Below, piece after piece: positions 48,185 through 59,741 of a DNA stretch of 64,000 bases. A program made the position numbers and the translations under genes. The notes below the pieces were generated by a model, which saw only the letters and a program-made list of their open reading frames with translations, had not been told where the DNA came from and did not search any database. The stretch covers positions 15,090 to 79,089 of the forward strand of contig NMRB01001201.1 of NCBI GenBank assembly GCA_002633025.1, given 5' to 3'. Source of the stretch: Notospermus geniculatus. Lineage: Eukaryota; Nemertea; Pilidiophora; Heteronemertea; Lineidae. Within the stretch, counting starts at the first letter, position 1. The number at the start of each line of letters is the position of its first letter.

Positions 48185-50194
48185 CTACAACTCATCCTTC
48201 CTTGGTTTGGAATCTGTTTCCTTCTCAGCTTCTCCCTCTCCAGTAGCGTCACTTTCATCCACCAGGGGGTTTGTAATCAATGGAATGACGTCATCCCAGA
48301 AGGTCATATATTTACTTCGGTAAAATGCGTTGATCCTGAGGTCAACCTTCTTGTCGACGATGTCAAATTCTATGAATTCCTCTTCTCTGTCTTTGAACTG
48401 TGGCCACTGTTTGGGGACCGGTACGGGCTCGTTCGGGTTGCTGAAACAGAACGAGTAAAAGGATGGTTTTTACTTCTAGGCCTACGGTGAGACAAGACTT
48501 ACATGTACACCAGTTTACGTAATAAGAGAAATTAACTGAGTTTTTCTTTACCGATGTTTTACAGTAAATTAATGGTACCGGTACGCTTACCCTGATTTAG
48601 CGAAGTTCGTCCAATACGTCACCATAGCATCAGAAAGTTCGAGTTCTTCTTTCAGATAAATCTCATCACCTCTCATCATGGCTGGCTTCGGAAAGATGAA
48701 CCCGACTTCATCACCGTGAATTGCCTTTTTCACGAAGGGCTCTCTCCCCGTGTAATCTGCCAGGGTGCCGACTGCCGAACTTGCCGGATGGATGAAACTG
48801 TACTGGTAGGTTGAGCCGGTGGCCTCTGAGCTTTCCGCGACGCGGTTTTTAAGGTGCTTGTAAGTACCATAATACATCATAAAGTCCCCAATGAATTCGA
48901 GCAATTCTTCCGCAGGCATGTTGTCCTTGGTATTCTCATTGATTGATGTGCTGTAGCGCCACCAGAAGGCGTCCAGTAGACCTTGATGGTGTTTCCCGCC
49001 AAACATCTTCCACGCCGTCTCGAAAAACTGTCTGGGTACGCCAGTATCGTACAAGCTTTGATTTGTCTGTGCTTTGTACATGCCCTCACATGCCATATGC
49101 AAGAAAGGGGAACCCTCGTGCATATTGGCTCCGATTATGAAATCCACGGATCTAAAAAACGGTTGGTCTGGCATTCTTTCCTTCGGCGAGGTTGCTGTGG
49201 GTAGGTTTGGTATCAGTTTCCCGTCTGCTCTCACCCCTGCAGGCATACGACCGCCCAACTCCTCTGCGAATGGGTAACTAGTCCCATTAATGTACTGGAA
49301 GGCTTCGGCAGGAGCAGCCTGCAGGCAGACAACGAGCAGTTCAACGTTATCATTGCTGCAATTTAAATGTTTCGCCAGAATTCTACTGTACTTCTTTGCC
49401 ACCCGCAGATCTGGTAACGTCCAGGTTGCTAGAGAAGTCCCACTCTCGGCAATTACTCTGTGAAACAGACCTTCATTGCTGGGCGCCAGCATATGCCACG
49501 TGGCCGCAGCTGACCCAGCCGATTCGCCGAATATGGTTACTCTGTCATTGTCCCCACCGAATGCCCCAATATTCTCTTGTACCCACTTGAACGCTAAATG
49601 TTGATCAAGAAGTCCGTAATTGCCGGTGGCATGTTCATCAGTCGTCGAGAAAAACCCAAATATTCCCAACCGGTAGTTGATAGTCACGACGATGACGTCA
49701 CCGAAGAGGGCCAACTTAGAGGCATTGTACTGGGCCCCAGCGCCAAACATGAATCCTCCGCCGTGGATCCAAATCATTACGGCTTTCTTCTCTTCACCTC
49801 CTGTCGGCACCCATATATTCAGGTTCAGACAATCCTCGTCCATTTTCACATCATCCAATGTGAACTCTGGATCTTCTGGTGTTATTATACTCAACTCAAA
49901 GAACTTCTTCAACCATTCTTCATTCTGCAAGCAGCTGTACCCAATCTTGTCCGCCTTGAAGGGTTCCGTGAACGGCTCCTTCGGAACAGGCGGTCGGAAT
50001 CGCTGGGTCCCGACAGGTGCTTCCGCAAACGGTATCCCTAAAAACCGGTGTAACGACTTGTCCTTCGACTTCAGCTCGGTACCGACGATGTCGCCGACCT
50101 TGGTTCGTACGGTCACAGCCCGGACGAGGCCTCCCAGTCCCACTATCACAACTGACATGAGTAGAGGAAAGGTTTGATCCACATTGACATGCAT
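48185..50194 (-). CDS. Type-B carboxylesterase with signal peptide and C-terminal KDEL
   Basis: Serine hydrolase of the alpha/beta-hydrolase carboxylesterase/cholinesterase family. Two exons, 48591-50194 and 48185-48440, join in phase (GG^C) to give 619 residues. The ATG at 50194 is chosen because it opens a hydrophobic signal peptide (PLLMSVVIVGLGGLVRA); the frame extends 13 codons further up without an ATG. Oxyanion hole HGGGF at 144-148, EDCLNLNIW signature, nucleophile Ser225 in GESAG, Glu360 (HEGSPF) and His493 (IHGDE) complete the triad. NYRLGIFGFFSTTDEH wording is closer to vertebrate carboxylesterases than to acetylcholinesterase. The protein ends SKPRKDEL, a canonical ER-retention signal, so the predicted site is the ER lumen. 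Substrate is unknown. Codon structure is intact, unlike the tandem copy to its left. Confidence 0.93.
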
Positions 50195-50254
50195 GATATC
50201 GAATTGTTCTGACAGCCGAGTGTTCAAATGCACCAGTAGTAGTCAAACCTGTAC

Positions 50255-50442
50255 CTGAAACCAGAAACACAACACTGTACCTTCTGGGATATGTTCAGTA
50301 ATCACACAGTCATTCACGATCGCAGAGAGCATCCTTGTAGCATCCTGTAGTCGTACAGGAGGCATCGGATTCGATGCAGCTCACGCGATGTAATGGGCAC
50401 AAAACGGTTGGAAATACTGAGAGAACAGTGTAGCCTACTCAC
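50255..50442 (-). other. 5' leader intron of esterase copy B
   Basis: A donor at 50442 (CGG then GTGAGT) and an acceptor before 50254 (GGTTTCAG) bound a 188-base intron in the 5' UTR, conserved with copy A. The promoter should therefore lie above about 50460. Confidence 0.5.
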
Positions 50443-50660
50443 CCGTTGGCAGGTTTTCACTGAATGAGATGACAACCAAATCAACGCCGGTGACGACACC
50501 TCTGATTCAAGTACGGTACAATAAATATCGCGAGTCGAAATCAATAATGCCTGCAGAGTATTGCACTTACTGTTCAAAGGAAAATTGAGGTCAGGTTGAT
50601 ATTGAAAGATGTGTTGATTCGCGATATTCACCACCTAGATTGTCTGTTTTCGTGGGTCAC

Positions 50661-50783
50661 CATCCTGAGAATATCAGTTCTTAGTGCTCGCTACCTTCGT
50701 CGCCGCACTACCTTCGTCGTCGCTACCTTTGTCTGCGGTGACGAAGGTAGCGAGCAGTAAGAACGCCTGATATTCTCAGGATG
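50661..50783. mobile_element. 123-bp MITE with 8-bp target duplication
   Basis: The terminal repeats are CATCCTGAGAATATCAG and its inverse, with inner arms GCTCGCTACCTTCGTC / GACGAAGGTAGCGAGC. TGGGTCAC stands directly on both sides (50653-50660 and 50784-50791). The 8-bp duplication suggests a hAT- or Merlin-type transposase acted. The corresponding place in unit A has no insertion, so it arrived after the duplication or was lost from A. Confidence 0.9.
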
Positions 50784-51094
50784 TGGGTCACCGTCTGTCT
50801 TTGTCATGTTACCACGAAAACCTCGGCAATGTTATTGATGAAGCATATTCACCGAGGCCATTCACCAACTAACTCAGTCATGTCACTCGTAATGCCATGA
50901 ATATATCATGATAATACAAAGAAGAAGCTACAGATGGCATAAGAGAAGCCTTTCCGATCGTCATCGACTTGACTGACATCTGTGATTCGAAGTGAGAACA
51001 TGAACGTTTAGCATTTACGGACCCGGCAGAGAAATGACTTGACGAGTAGAGAGTATAGGGCCTACTCGAAGGTGATGCTGGTTCCCATGCATTA

Positions 51095-51715
51095 TGCCCG
51101 TTGTACACGGTCCAATTTTTTAGTAATAAAATTTCTGTACTAAAAAATTGGACCGTGTGCAACGGGAAATTTGATGAAATTTTCTATTACAAAAAAATAT
51201 TACCATAATAGGACCTGTCCTATTTTTTTAGTACTAAATGAAATATTTGGACTGAAATCGAACGTGTACATCGGGGTAATATTATTTTAGTACAATTAAC
51301 CCCTTGTGGGTCAAACAATGTTTATGCGTCCTACGCGGATATTGGTATTTTTCCATCATTTTGCGGGTAGGAGAGTTAAATCTATCCATGCAGGCCTGTC
51401 GTGGATTGATTTTGAATTGTATTATGTAGCCGTTGACCAAAATAAGCAACCGCAATGAAGTAATCCTTGTACCGGTAGCCTGTACCATGACATAATTTTT
51501 GGCCATGTGGGAATTCAGGAAGGTTGTGCTTGCTAAAAATGGTTGTAGCAGCTGTACAGGAGCCATTGCGGGCAGTAATCTTCACTGGAAGGATGGCATT
51601 TTCGAAAAGGCAGTAAAATTTATCACCGTGTACAACGGGGCCCATAGCAGAAAAATCGTACGAAAAGTTATTACTAAAAGTTAGTAATAAAAAATTAGAC
51701 CGTGTACAACGGGCA
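51095..51715. mobile_element. 0.62-kb TIR element, TGCCCGTTGTACACGG family
   Basis: The ends are TGCCCGTTGTACACGGTC and the inverse, followed by AATTTTTTAGTAATAA. TTA flanks both sides, a possible 3-bp target duplication. The left 70 bases (51097-51166) also fold as their own hairpin, and further CCGTGTACAACGGG words occur near 51628, so the unit may be compound. It is related to 16330-16479. Confidence 0.75.
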
Positions 51716-52649
51716 TTATAAAGAATCTCGTTAATTCCATTCGAATTCAGATAAATGTGAGTACAGGTGTGACAGGCATCAAAGTCCCCTGGAATCAAAG
51801 TCCTGTCTTATTGTTCAGCGAGGAATTAGAATATATGGCTATGGTGGAGACTATGACCATTTGAATAGATCTATAACCTTACATAGCGGGCTATTGTTTG
51901 GCGGACTTGCATTCCTAGGACGTTGATTCCTGTCACACCTGTACATGTACGTTTAACTTTAAAAATGTAACACTCTGTCATCTCGAAGGAAGCCCAGAGA
52001 GAATAAAATTAACGTGATCACACAGCAAAAGTCGTTTTACCCTAGACTTGGTCTATTTCGATCAGCCCGATTGAACATGTGATTCAACCTGAACTCAACG
52101 AACTAGGGGCCTACAGGTTTCAGCCTCGGGCCGCTGCATCTGATAGACAATGAAACGAAATAAAGGTTGAAGTCATTGTTGCTTGTAGGCCTACTATCCG
52201 AGCTTGTTTCCCTCAACCAATCGTGCCACGCCTATTCATATTACGCAACCCCAGCACACTAGGCCATTTCGCTGTCAGTGTACAGGAACAGAGCTCCATT
52301 GCCTGCACGTGTAGTACGCTGCGCTTAGTATTTTTTTCATTTTCCGCCGTGGAATTTTCACGCGATTTTTCCAGAAGCAAGGACTTTGCAGACAGCGTAG
52401 GTAGATATGTTGAAACCTGGGTATAAACTGTCAGTCAACAGCCCCGGGGATGGAAAGGAGAAGCGAACAAGAAGGCAGACGTACGAATGATTTGGAAACT
52501 CGTGGATACGGGGACTGCAGCTCAAAATCTCATTCTACTAACTGCTCCAACTGTAAAGGTAATGATTTTCTTTCATATACATTTTGTAGGCCCAAACACG
52601 GAAAACCCATGACAAAACACCAACAGGGTAAAATCAATGACCTTCAAAT
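51716..52649. other. Unassigned stretch
   Basis: There are open frames below 70 codons and no motifs. Around 52220-52430 a frame on the plus strand has no recognised domain or flanking splice sites. I see nothing I can name. Confidence 0.35.
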
Positions 52650-52768
52650 TATAGACCCCTTTCGAGGGTCAAATGTCCAGTACATAATGTGTGGCCCAAT
52701 GCACAGTGTACAAAATGTACATTCCGTGCATTTTTGACCCTCAGCGGCCATAAGAGAGCCGTCTATTG
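52650..52768. mobile_element. 119-bp inverted-repeat element, ATAGAC...GAGGGTCAAA
   Basis: The left arm ATAGACCCCT ... CGAGGGTCAAA and the right arm, inverted, ATAGACGGCT ... GAGGGTCAAA match with a small internal length difference. It is a likely MITE. Confidence 0.5.
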
Positions 52769-52826
52769 TTTAACCGGTTGGTGTGAGATTTGAACAATGG
52801 CCCGCCGTCCGCTGTTGACCCGAACA

Positions 52827-52864
52827 ATAGCAGAAGGATTAAAGGTTTTAATCCTGCTATTGAA
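52827..52864. repeat. 38-bp hairpin CAATAGCAG / CTGCTATTG
   Basis: CAATAGCAGAAGGATTAAA pairs with TTTTAATCCTGCTATTG. Related GAACAATAGGC words recur at about 52973, 53027 and 53061, suggesting a diverged repeat cluster. Confidence 0.5.
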
Positions 52865-53993
52865 CGGACAATCGCAGTTAATACATGTAAGAAGATTAAA
52901 CAGTGTTTTTAATCCCCCTTTATTAAGAGTCCAGTAGCGAGTAAAAAGACAAAAACATAATCCTTCAGTGCGGACAATAGGCTAGTACAAAATGTCAAAG
53001 GTAATAATGCTTTTAACGTTGTTCGGAGAATAGGGCTCAGTTCTAGGCCTTGCATGTAATTGAACAATAGGCCAGCAAGCAGGTTTTGTTGTGGTGGCAG
53101 AAGAAAATTTGAACGCACGCCACATGTATGTTCCCAGTCGAAATAAACCCAACTATAGTTATATTGATGTGCCGTGCCGAGTGCAGGGCGCGAACCGAAG
53201 AGATGGCATCATTTAGCTCCTCTTCGCTCTGCGTCCTCCCTTGATCTCAAGGGTATAAATGTCACAGACGTAGAATCCGAATAAGATATTTCAACTAATT
53301 AGTGTCTTTGTGCGGAATATTTATTCTTTCATTTACTCTCCGGCTTCAACCAGCTACAATAAAGATTAAAGCCTCCCATAATCGGGTAATTGGACGTGAG
53401 ATGATAGGTCTTTGGTGAAAGATACGTGAGATGATTGGTCTTGGGTGATTGATAGATTGATATTGTAGACACGGTTTTCTCTGTGGTCGGATCTCACACA
53501 AGGACATGTTAACCATTCATTAGGCGATAAGCGACATTTTCCATTATTTGCTCTGATTGTACGTGAGGTGACAGGGAACTAAGACAAGTATTATATCAAC
53601 AGAAGTGTAGCCGACTTGAAAAGTTTACTCATTTGCTTTCCTAATATAGCACACAAGAACGTCAGGCTTTCAACATTTCAGCAGCCAGTTTGTAAACAAC
53701 TGGTTCTCTTGTGTCCGTCATGTGTTTATTTTGATCGAGTTTGAGTCGTTCCTCCCAGAAAAAAGTGGTGAATCTCTTGTAAGCCCTAAAGTCATCAAGT
53801 TTCTCCTATCAGATCAGATTCCACTTCCTGTATACTGATACCTGAAAGGTATTAAAGGGTGGCTGGCAGGGAGAGCTGTCAGAATGATAGAGGGAAAACA
53901 TTCATACAGTGTACCATCTCTAGCTCGTGGGTTCGATTACACGGATCTCCTATAAAACGCGCAGCTCATGTCAGATCGTTGGCTTATTTTGTN

Positions 53994-56687
53994 TTATTAA
54001 AAAATGTTGGTCGTTGGGGGACGTTGAAGGCATGAACCCCAAACATGCCATCCGCGTTCGAGCATGAGAGTCACTTGCATTGCCAGACTTGCCTCATGCC
54101 AGAAAGCGTCTTAACTTCCGACCGTGACTAGCTTTTCACCTGTCATCAGATGGCAAGTGAAATGCTAGCGAAGGTCAGAAGTCAAGACACATCTTATATA
54201 CGGCATTGTGAGACATGAATTTCATGGGTTTGGTGGGACAGACTGACAATTATTTTTACATTTTCATCTTCTCCAACAGAGGGTGAATCCAAGTTTTTTT
54301 CCCAATTTGATGTCTTCTGCCTTTGGGCAGAATTAATATTTTAGCGAGTGGCCCATGATGATCCCTTTAGGACTTTTTCGGAAAGTATAAACATTCGGTG
54401 TGCCGTGTGGATATGGATCCAGGCCGAGGATATAGCCTGGTTCCACTGGCCAACTTAATATGGCATTGCCAATATCGGGGTGGCGAGGTTGGTCATGATC
54501 GCGGACTGCTCGACAAGTTCGAATCTACGTTACATTTGAATGATCCAAGTTATCAATTCGGCATTGATTTTCTACCTCTGACTCATCAGTAAAGTCGGAG
54601 AGATGGCTAAATTTCTCAATTATTGGCGAATAGTCGGTGTGGGGATTTTACCACCAACCATGCAGCTTGGGTTGGCATCAGAGGTATGCCTAGTTCTATT
54701 GTGTGACACCAAGTGTTCATCCAATAACAGCGGCCTGTCGTCTTCACGTGTGGCATTGTCTCTCGTCTACCAGAACCAACAGTATCTTTCCGCCAACAAA
54801 CAGATACACAAACGTGCTCTATTCTTTCCGTTCGCTAAATGTAAACAATAACAAATACTCCCATTGGTCAAAATTTATTAAGTCTGACCTCTCACCCCCA
54901 ATCTGCATAACACAATGGGAATTCATGGAATGTGCGTTGATATCGCCGACGACAATCGGAAATTGCCGAGTGAAAAATTTCCGTATGCAAATGAGGTCAG
55001 AGGTCCGCATATGATAAAACCAAAACCGAAACTCGAGCCCGAGAGTGGGCCGTCGACAGATGAATAGATGACAAAAGTTCTGTGTTTATTGGCTTATATA
55101 CTAGATTAGGACGGTTTGGGTGTCATTGTCAACCTCTTAGTCATCAGTAAAGTCGGAGAGATGGCTAAATTTCTCAATTATTGGCAGATAGTCGGTGTGG
55201 GGATTTTACCACCAACCAGCTGGGGTTGGCATCGGAGGTAGGCCTAGTTCTATTGGGTGACACCAGGTGTTAATCCAATAACAGTGGCCTGTCGTCTTCA
55301 CGTGTGGCATTGTCTCTCGTCTACCAGAACAGACAGTACGAAGAGGTAGAAAATGACTCCCAAACCACCCTAATCTAGTATATAAGCCAATAAACACAGA
55401 ACTTTTGTCACCTATATCTGTCGACGGCCCAGTCTCGGGTTCGAGTTTCGGTTTTGTTTTGATCACATGCGGACCTCTGACCTCATTTGCCTACGGAAAT
55501 TTTACACTCGCCAATTTCCGATTGTCGTCGGCGAGATCAACGCACATCTCATGAATTCCCATTGTGTTATGCAGATTGGGGGTGTGAGGTCAGAATAATT
55601 TGTTTTCGACCAATGGGAGTATTTGTTATTGTTTACATTTAGCGAACGGAAAGAATAGAGCACGTTGTTTTGTATCCGTTCACACAACAAAGGTTTTGTG
55701 TCCGTTTGTTGGCGAGTACTTCTTTTAAGTGGAAAAATAGTCATTGGCTACATTAAAGGAAAGATACTGTCTGTTCTGGTAGACCAGAGACAATGGGTCA
55801 TATGAATAAAGACTAGCAAATGCTTTTACTTCAGAATTGTACAGCATTGCCTAGTGCGTTTGTATTGCAAAATTCAAGTAAAAGCATTTGCTAGTCTTTA
55901 TTCATATGACCCAATGCCACACGTGAAGATGACAGGCCACTGTTATTGGATGAACACCTGGTGTCACCTAATAGAACTAGGCCTACCTCTGATGCCACCC
56001 CAAGCTGGTTGGTGGTAAAATCCCCACACTGACTATCTGCCAATAATTGAGAAATTTGGCCATCTCTCCGACTTTACTGATGACTCAGAGGTAGAAAATG
56101 ACTCCCTAACCTATGTGCACGACAGTCTCAATGCCTAATTGATAACTTGGATCATTCAAATGTAACGTAGATTCGAACTTGTCGAGCAGTCCGCGATCAT
56201 GACCAACCTCGCCACCCCGATATTGACAATGCCAGTGGAACCAGGCTATATGCTCGGCCTGGATCCATATCCATACGGCACACCGAATGTTTATACTTTC
56301 CGAAAAAGTCCGGAGGGATCATCATGGGCCACTCGCTAAAATATTCATTCTTCCCAAAGTCAGACGACATGAAATTGGGAAGAAAAACTTGAATTCACCC
56401 TCTGTTGGTGAAGATGAAAATGTAAAAATAATTGTCAGTCTGTCCCACCAAACCCATGAAACTCATGTCTCACAATGCCGTATATAAGATGTGTCTTGAC
56501 TTCTTACCTTCGCTAGCATTTCACTTGCCATCTGATGACAGGTGAAAAGCTAGTCACGGTCGGAAGTTAAGACGCTTTCTGGCATGAGGCAAGTCTGGCA
56601 ATGCAAGTGACTCTCATGCTCGAACGCGGATGGCATGTTTGGGGTTCATGCCTTCAACGTCCCCCAACGACCAACATTTTTTAATAA
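53994..56687. mobile_element. 2.7-kb foldback element with nested repeats
   Basis: The ends TTATTAAAAAATGTTGG and CCAACATTTTTTAATAA are inverted copies. Pairing continues with good similarity for about 0.8-0.9 kb on each side (for example GTCGTTGGGGGACGTTGAAG, CCGTGACTAGCTTTTCACC). The middle holds a second direct copy of an inner segment (54590- and 55141-) and an inverted copy of 54830-55010 at 55440-55680. No transposase frame was seen. It resembles Foldback-type or long-TIR non-autonomous elements. The left end abuts an isolated N. Confidence 0.8.
55796..55911. mobile_element. Roughly 116-bp MITE nested in the foldback element
   Basis: The arms start GGGTCATATGAATAAAGAC and end with the inverse; pairing reaches about 37 bases. 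AAT flanks both sides. The other arm of the host element reads straight through this place (GACAATGCC-type junction), so the insertion is later than the host element. Confidence 0.85.
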
Positions 56688-58422
56688 TATTTTTATAAAA
56701 TATGTGATTTGGAATATGCACAAGGCCAAATCTATGATGACGTCTTATGGATCAGATGATTGCCAACAGAAATCTGTGTGAATGGATACAACATCCCCAC
56801 ACTGGTTGTTTAGGCCTTTTGCAAATGTAATATACAGGCTGACAGTTAGAAACGATTGAGGTTCCAACGAACGTATCTTTCATGTCTTTGCATTTCTCTA
56901 ATTCTAAAGTTCCTAAAGAAACCCATAGTAAAACCAGCACTATTTTGAAATCATGGTTTTTTTGCAGCTTTAGTTACTCCCTTGACAGCAGAAAGATTGA
57001 TCGAAAAGCACGGAACCTACGAACAAGGTAGTGCTGAAAACATCGGTTATTTTATTGATGCCAATAGCTTGCCTTTCACCGTCTAAAAACCCCAAGGACC
57101 TCTTCATAGTTTTTGTCTTTAAGAAATCAACAGACTTCTTTTAGTTGAAATCAAGGATGTCAGCCAGGCAATCCATCATTGTTAGATGGAGCCAGAGATC
57201 AAAGCATTGCTTGTTCAAGATTGATTGCGTTGAAGGAATCATGGTTCCCATCTCTGCCGCTAACGCACCGTGGCGGCGCTCCGATGGCAAAAGATAGGGA
57301 TGTCCAATGAGGATTCTGTAGCCTGTCTTTAGCCCAACGAATGGAGGCGGTCACCACGTGATGACCTCTATTGAGCAGGCAGAGACCCCTATGCTCATTC
57401 TTTTAGATGGGGGTGGTCATTTTAGGTCCTCTAACGTCAGTTGGTAAGATGAAAAAGAACTACTTCATTCCTTTAGTACGTTCTCTCAAGCGTTCTATCG
57501 TGTTTCATCAATATTTATAACATTTATGATTTACAAAGTCTACAACAACTTCAAAGAAATCACCACAACCGATGATGAAATCATTTCATTTGAATACGTA
57601 TCGTATGTCCTTAGATGCCTTCTCTCGAGAGAACTCTGGCACAGTGGATGATCGACGATCGTTTGAAAGTTAATCCACGCGATATTAGATCCCTCAAATT
57701 TGTTGTTGGAATACGTTTGATGAGTGATTTTTCACCATCTTCATGAGAGCAAGAATAGCCCAAGTTACCACAGTTAGTTCAAAGTTAGAACTTAATCTTA
57801 CAGGGTGTACCAGAAAGGACAAAACTAGGCCGTTATCAATCTGCGGTCAGCCACTGAAGGTTCGAACGTACGATTGGTCAATTCCAGCCCTATGTTAGCT
57901 GATCGCCAATCGTGAAGGCGAAAAAAACGTGTTTGAATGGATTTGCTGGTCGCAGGTGGCAGAACTTTCTCAGCGCACGATCCTTTCCTTTCATCAGCAT
58001 TTGGTGACGAAGGAGACGAAGATACTAACACCAAATGATGGCCATACCGTGCTATCACTGACCTGATCGTGTGAAATCAGGAACTCACAAGGCGAGTGTG
58101 AATCCATGCAGCTCAAGCCTTCTACCGTAATTCACACCGTGAAATATCTGTCTACAAGTTGTCTGCAGCCCGCCCGGCGCCTCTCTGCCCTAAGAACACG
58201 CTGGCAACACGCACATGGCTGTAAAACAGAAAATCGTGAAGGAACGTGTTTGTTTATGTAACACATCGGGTTCCTAGCAAGTTGAGTGCAAAACCAGTAG
58301 TATCGTTGCCGTAGTCATTCATTGATATTGGGAAGTTGATAACTTTTCTTCAGTGAAAGGATGGAACTAGGAAATCTGTACGTCCATGAACTCTCTGGTA
58401 ACTTCAACAAATGTCGATTTTT
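56688..58422. other. Unassigned stretch right of the foldback element
   Basis: Only short frames without recognisable domains are present. Part of 57240-57330 echoes words of SLC18 intron 11 (CTCTGCCGCTAACRCACC, near 41905), indicating a dispersed repeat. Confidence 0.35.
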
Positions 58423-58557
58423 GATTGGTCAACATCGACAATCTCGATATTTCATTGGTACACATCGACAAATCTCAAGATCTGATTGGTCAACATCGAC
58501 AAAATTCGATGTCTGATTGGTCAACATCAGTAATGTCCACATTTTGATTGGTCAACT
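58423..58557. repeat. 31-bp tandem repeat containing ATTGGTCAACATCGAC
   Basis: Four to five imperfect units of GATTGGTCAACATCGACAAA with a variable tail. Each unit contains an inverted CCAAT word (ATTGG). It could be a simple minisatellite or a CCAAT cluster near a promoter. Confidence 0.75.
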
Positions 58558-59654
58558 GTGCGGCCCATGTCCTGAGCAAAGTAATCGCCATTCAGTGAAC
58601 ATGCAGCACTGATAGAAGTTTATTCTTTCTTGTTTCCTGACGGATCCGTAGAGTTTCCATCAGCGCCTTCATCACTTTAGAGACAGTTGGCGGGGAAAGA
58701 ACGTTCCTGACAGGTAAATGTTGATCTTTTCCACAGTTACACACACAACGTCAGCCTTGGTAGCCGATTCTTTTCCTTTCTTAAAGGTGTGAAGTGAAAA
58801 ACCCCTGGGGATATACGAGAAATACCAGGCAGTGCCAGAAACAACTCCGCTAACCAGCATCAGGTCCGCAAATTTACTTCATTTCAGCTTTTTAATTGTA
58901 TCATTAGCTCCGCCATATGTTTGAAAACAGTTTCCTCGGTGCGGCGTATCAGAAAAAAAGAGTGGTTAAACTTGATCTCGGCATCGTGTGGAGAGATCTT
59001 CTCAACTGCTGAGAACTATTAATCGTCAGGTGGCCATCTGTTGGCAATAAGACGAAATCCAGATCTGATTCCTGTTTTCTTATTCGACGGGTGGGTCGTA
59101 GATCGTCCATGTTGGAATATCAAGACTTACAATGTCATTTATTCCGTTGTATTATAGACAAGATTGGTGGCAGCCATGATTGAAATCCCACTGATTCTGT
59201 ATTATTCGTTCTTTTCTCTTAAATCACTTGACCAATAGGAAATGAAAATGATGGAAGCATGTTCGAGTTCGTAAGTCAACTCAGCTCATCAGTTATTCTA
59301 TGTAAAATGTCTATCAATGATATTACTGCACTCGTTTCGCTGGTCCCCGGGTGAGTGTGGTGGATCACAATCCGCTCCAGGGAGTTCATGCGGCAGAAAC
59401 AAAACAACAGGTGGCGCGAATATTTGCTCATGAATCGTCTGCCACCGTATGTATGTTGACATAAACATGTATTATCTTGAGGCATATGGCGAAATCTAAT
59501 TTGGTGTTAAACCTGTCATGTCTGTACAACCATGACCAAGCTGAACCTATCGCTTGGGACTCGACGCGTGGCAAAGACAGTGAGATTTGGCGGGAATCTG
59601 CCTAGCGCCACGTGGTAGCGCTGCGGCGATGGTGAGTCTTTAGCCTTGTTGAGC

Positions 59655-59741
59655 CATCCTGAGGTAATCAGCACTGACAGTGGTTCTTACGCGCTGTCAC
59701 CGGTGACGTATGGAACGAGCGGCACTGATTACCTCAGGATG
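59655..59741. mobile_element. 87-bp MITE of the CATCCTGAG family
   Basis: The terminal repeats are CATCCTGAGGTAATCAG and its inverse. The flanks TTGTTGAGC and TAGATGAGC agree at seven of nine positions, possibly an old target duplication. It is related to 50661-50783 and the fragment at 20005. Confidence 0.75.

Larger units (their letters stand above)
47863..51006. repeat. Tandem duplication unit B (esterase locus)
   Basis: Partner of 44398-47855, carrying the intact esterase. It differs by a 123-bp MITE insertion with an 8-bp target duplication and by lacking the CRE repeat of unit A. Confidence 0.8.

Noticed and set aside
35498-50194. A cholinergic locus pairing a vesicular acetylcholine transporter with an acetylcholinesterase
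   Set aside because: The transporter has VMAT-type TM wording ([13 protein letters not shown]) and the esterases are KDEL-bearing carboxylesterase types, so neither side fits.
50194-50233. Extension of esterase copy B by 13 codons upstream
   Set aside because: The extension begins with GTG, not ATG. The ATG at 50194 is conserved in copy A and directly precedes the signal peptide.
58672-58860. 62-codon minus-strand frame resembling a small membrane protein
   Set aside because: There is no recognisable family and no supporting start or splice context; length is within chance expectation.
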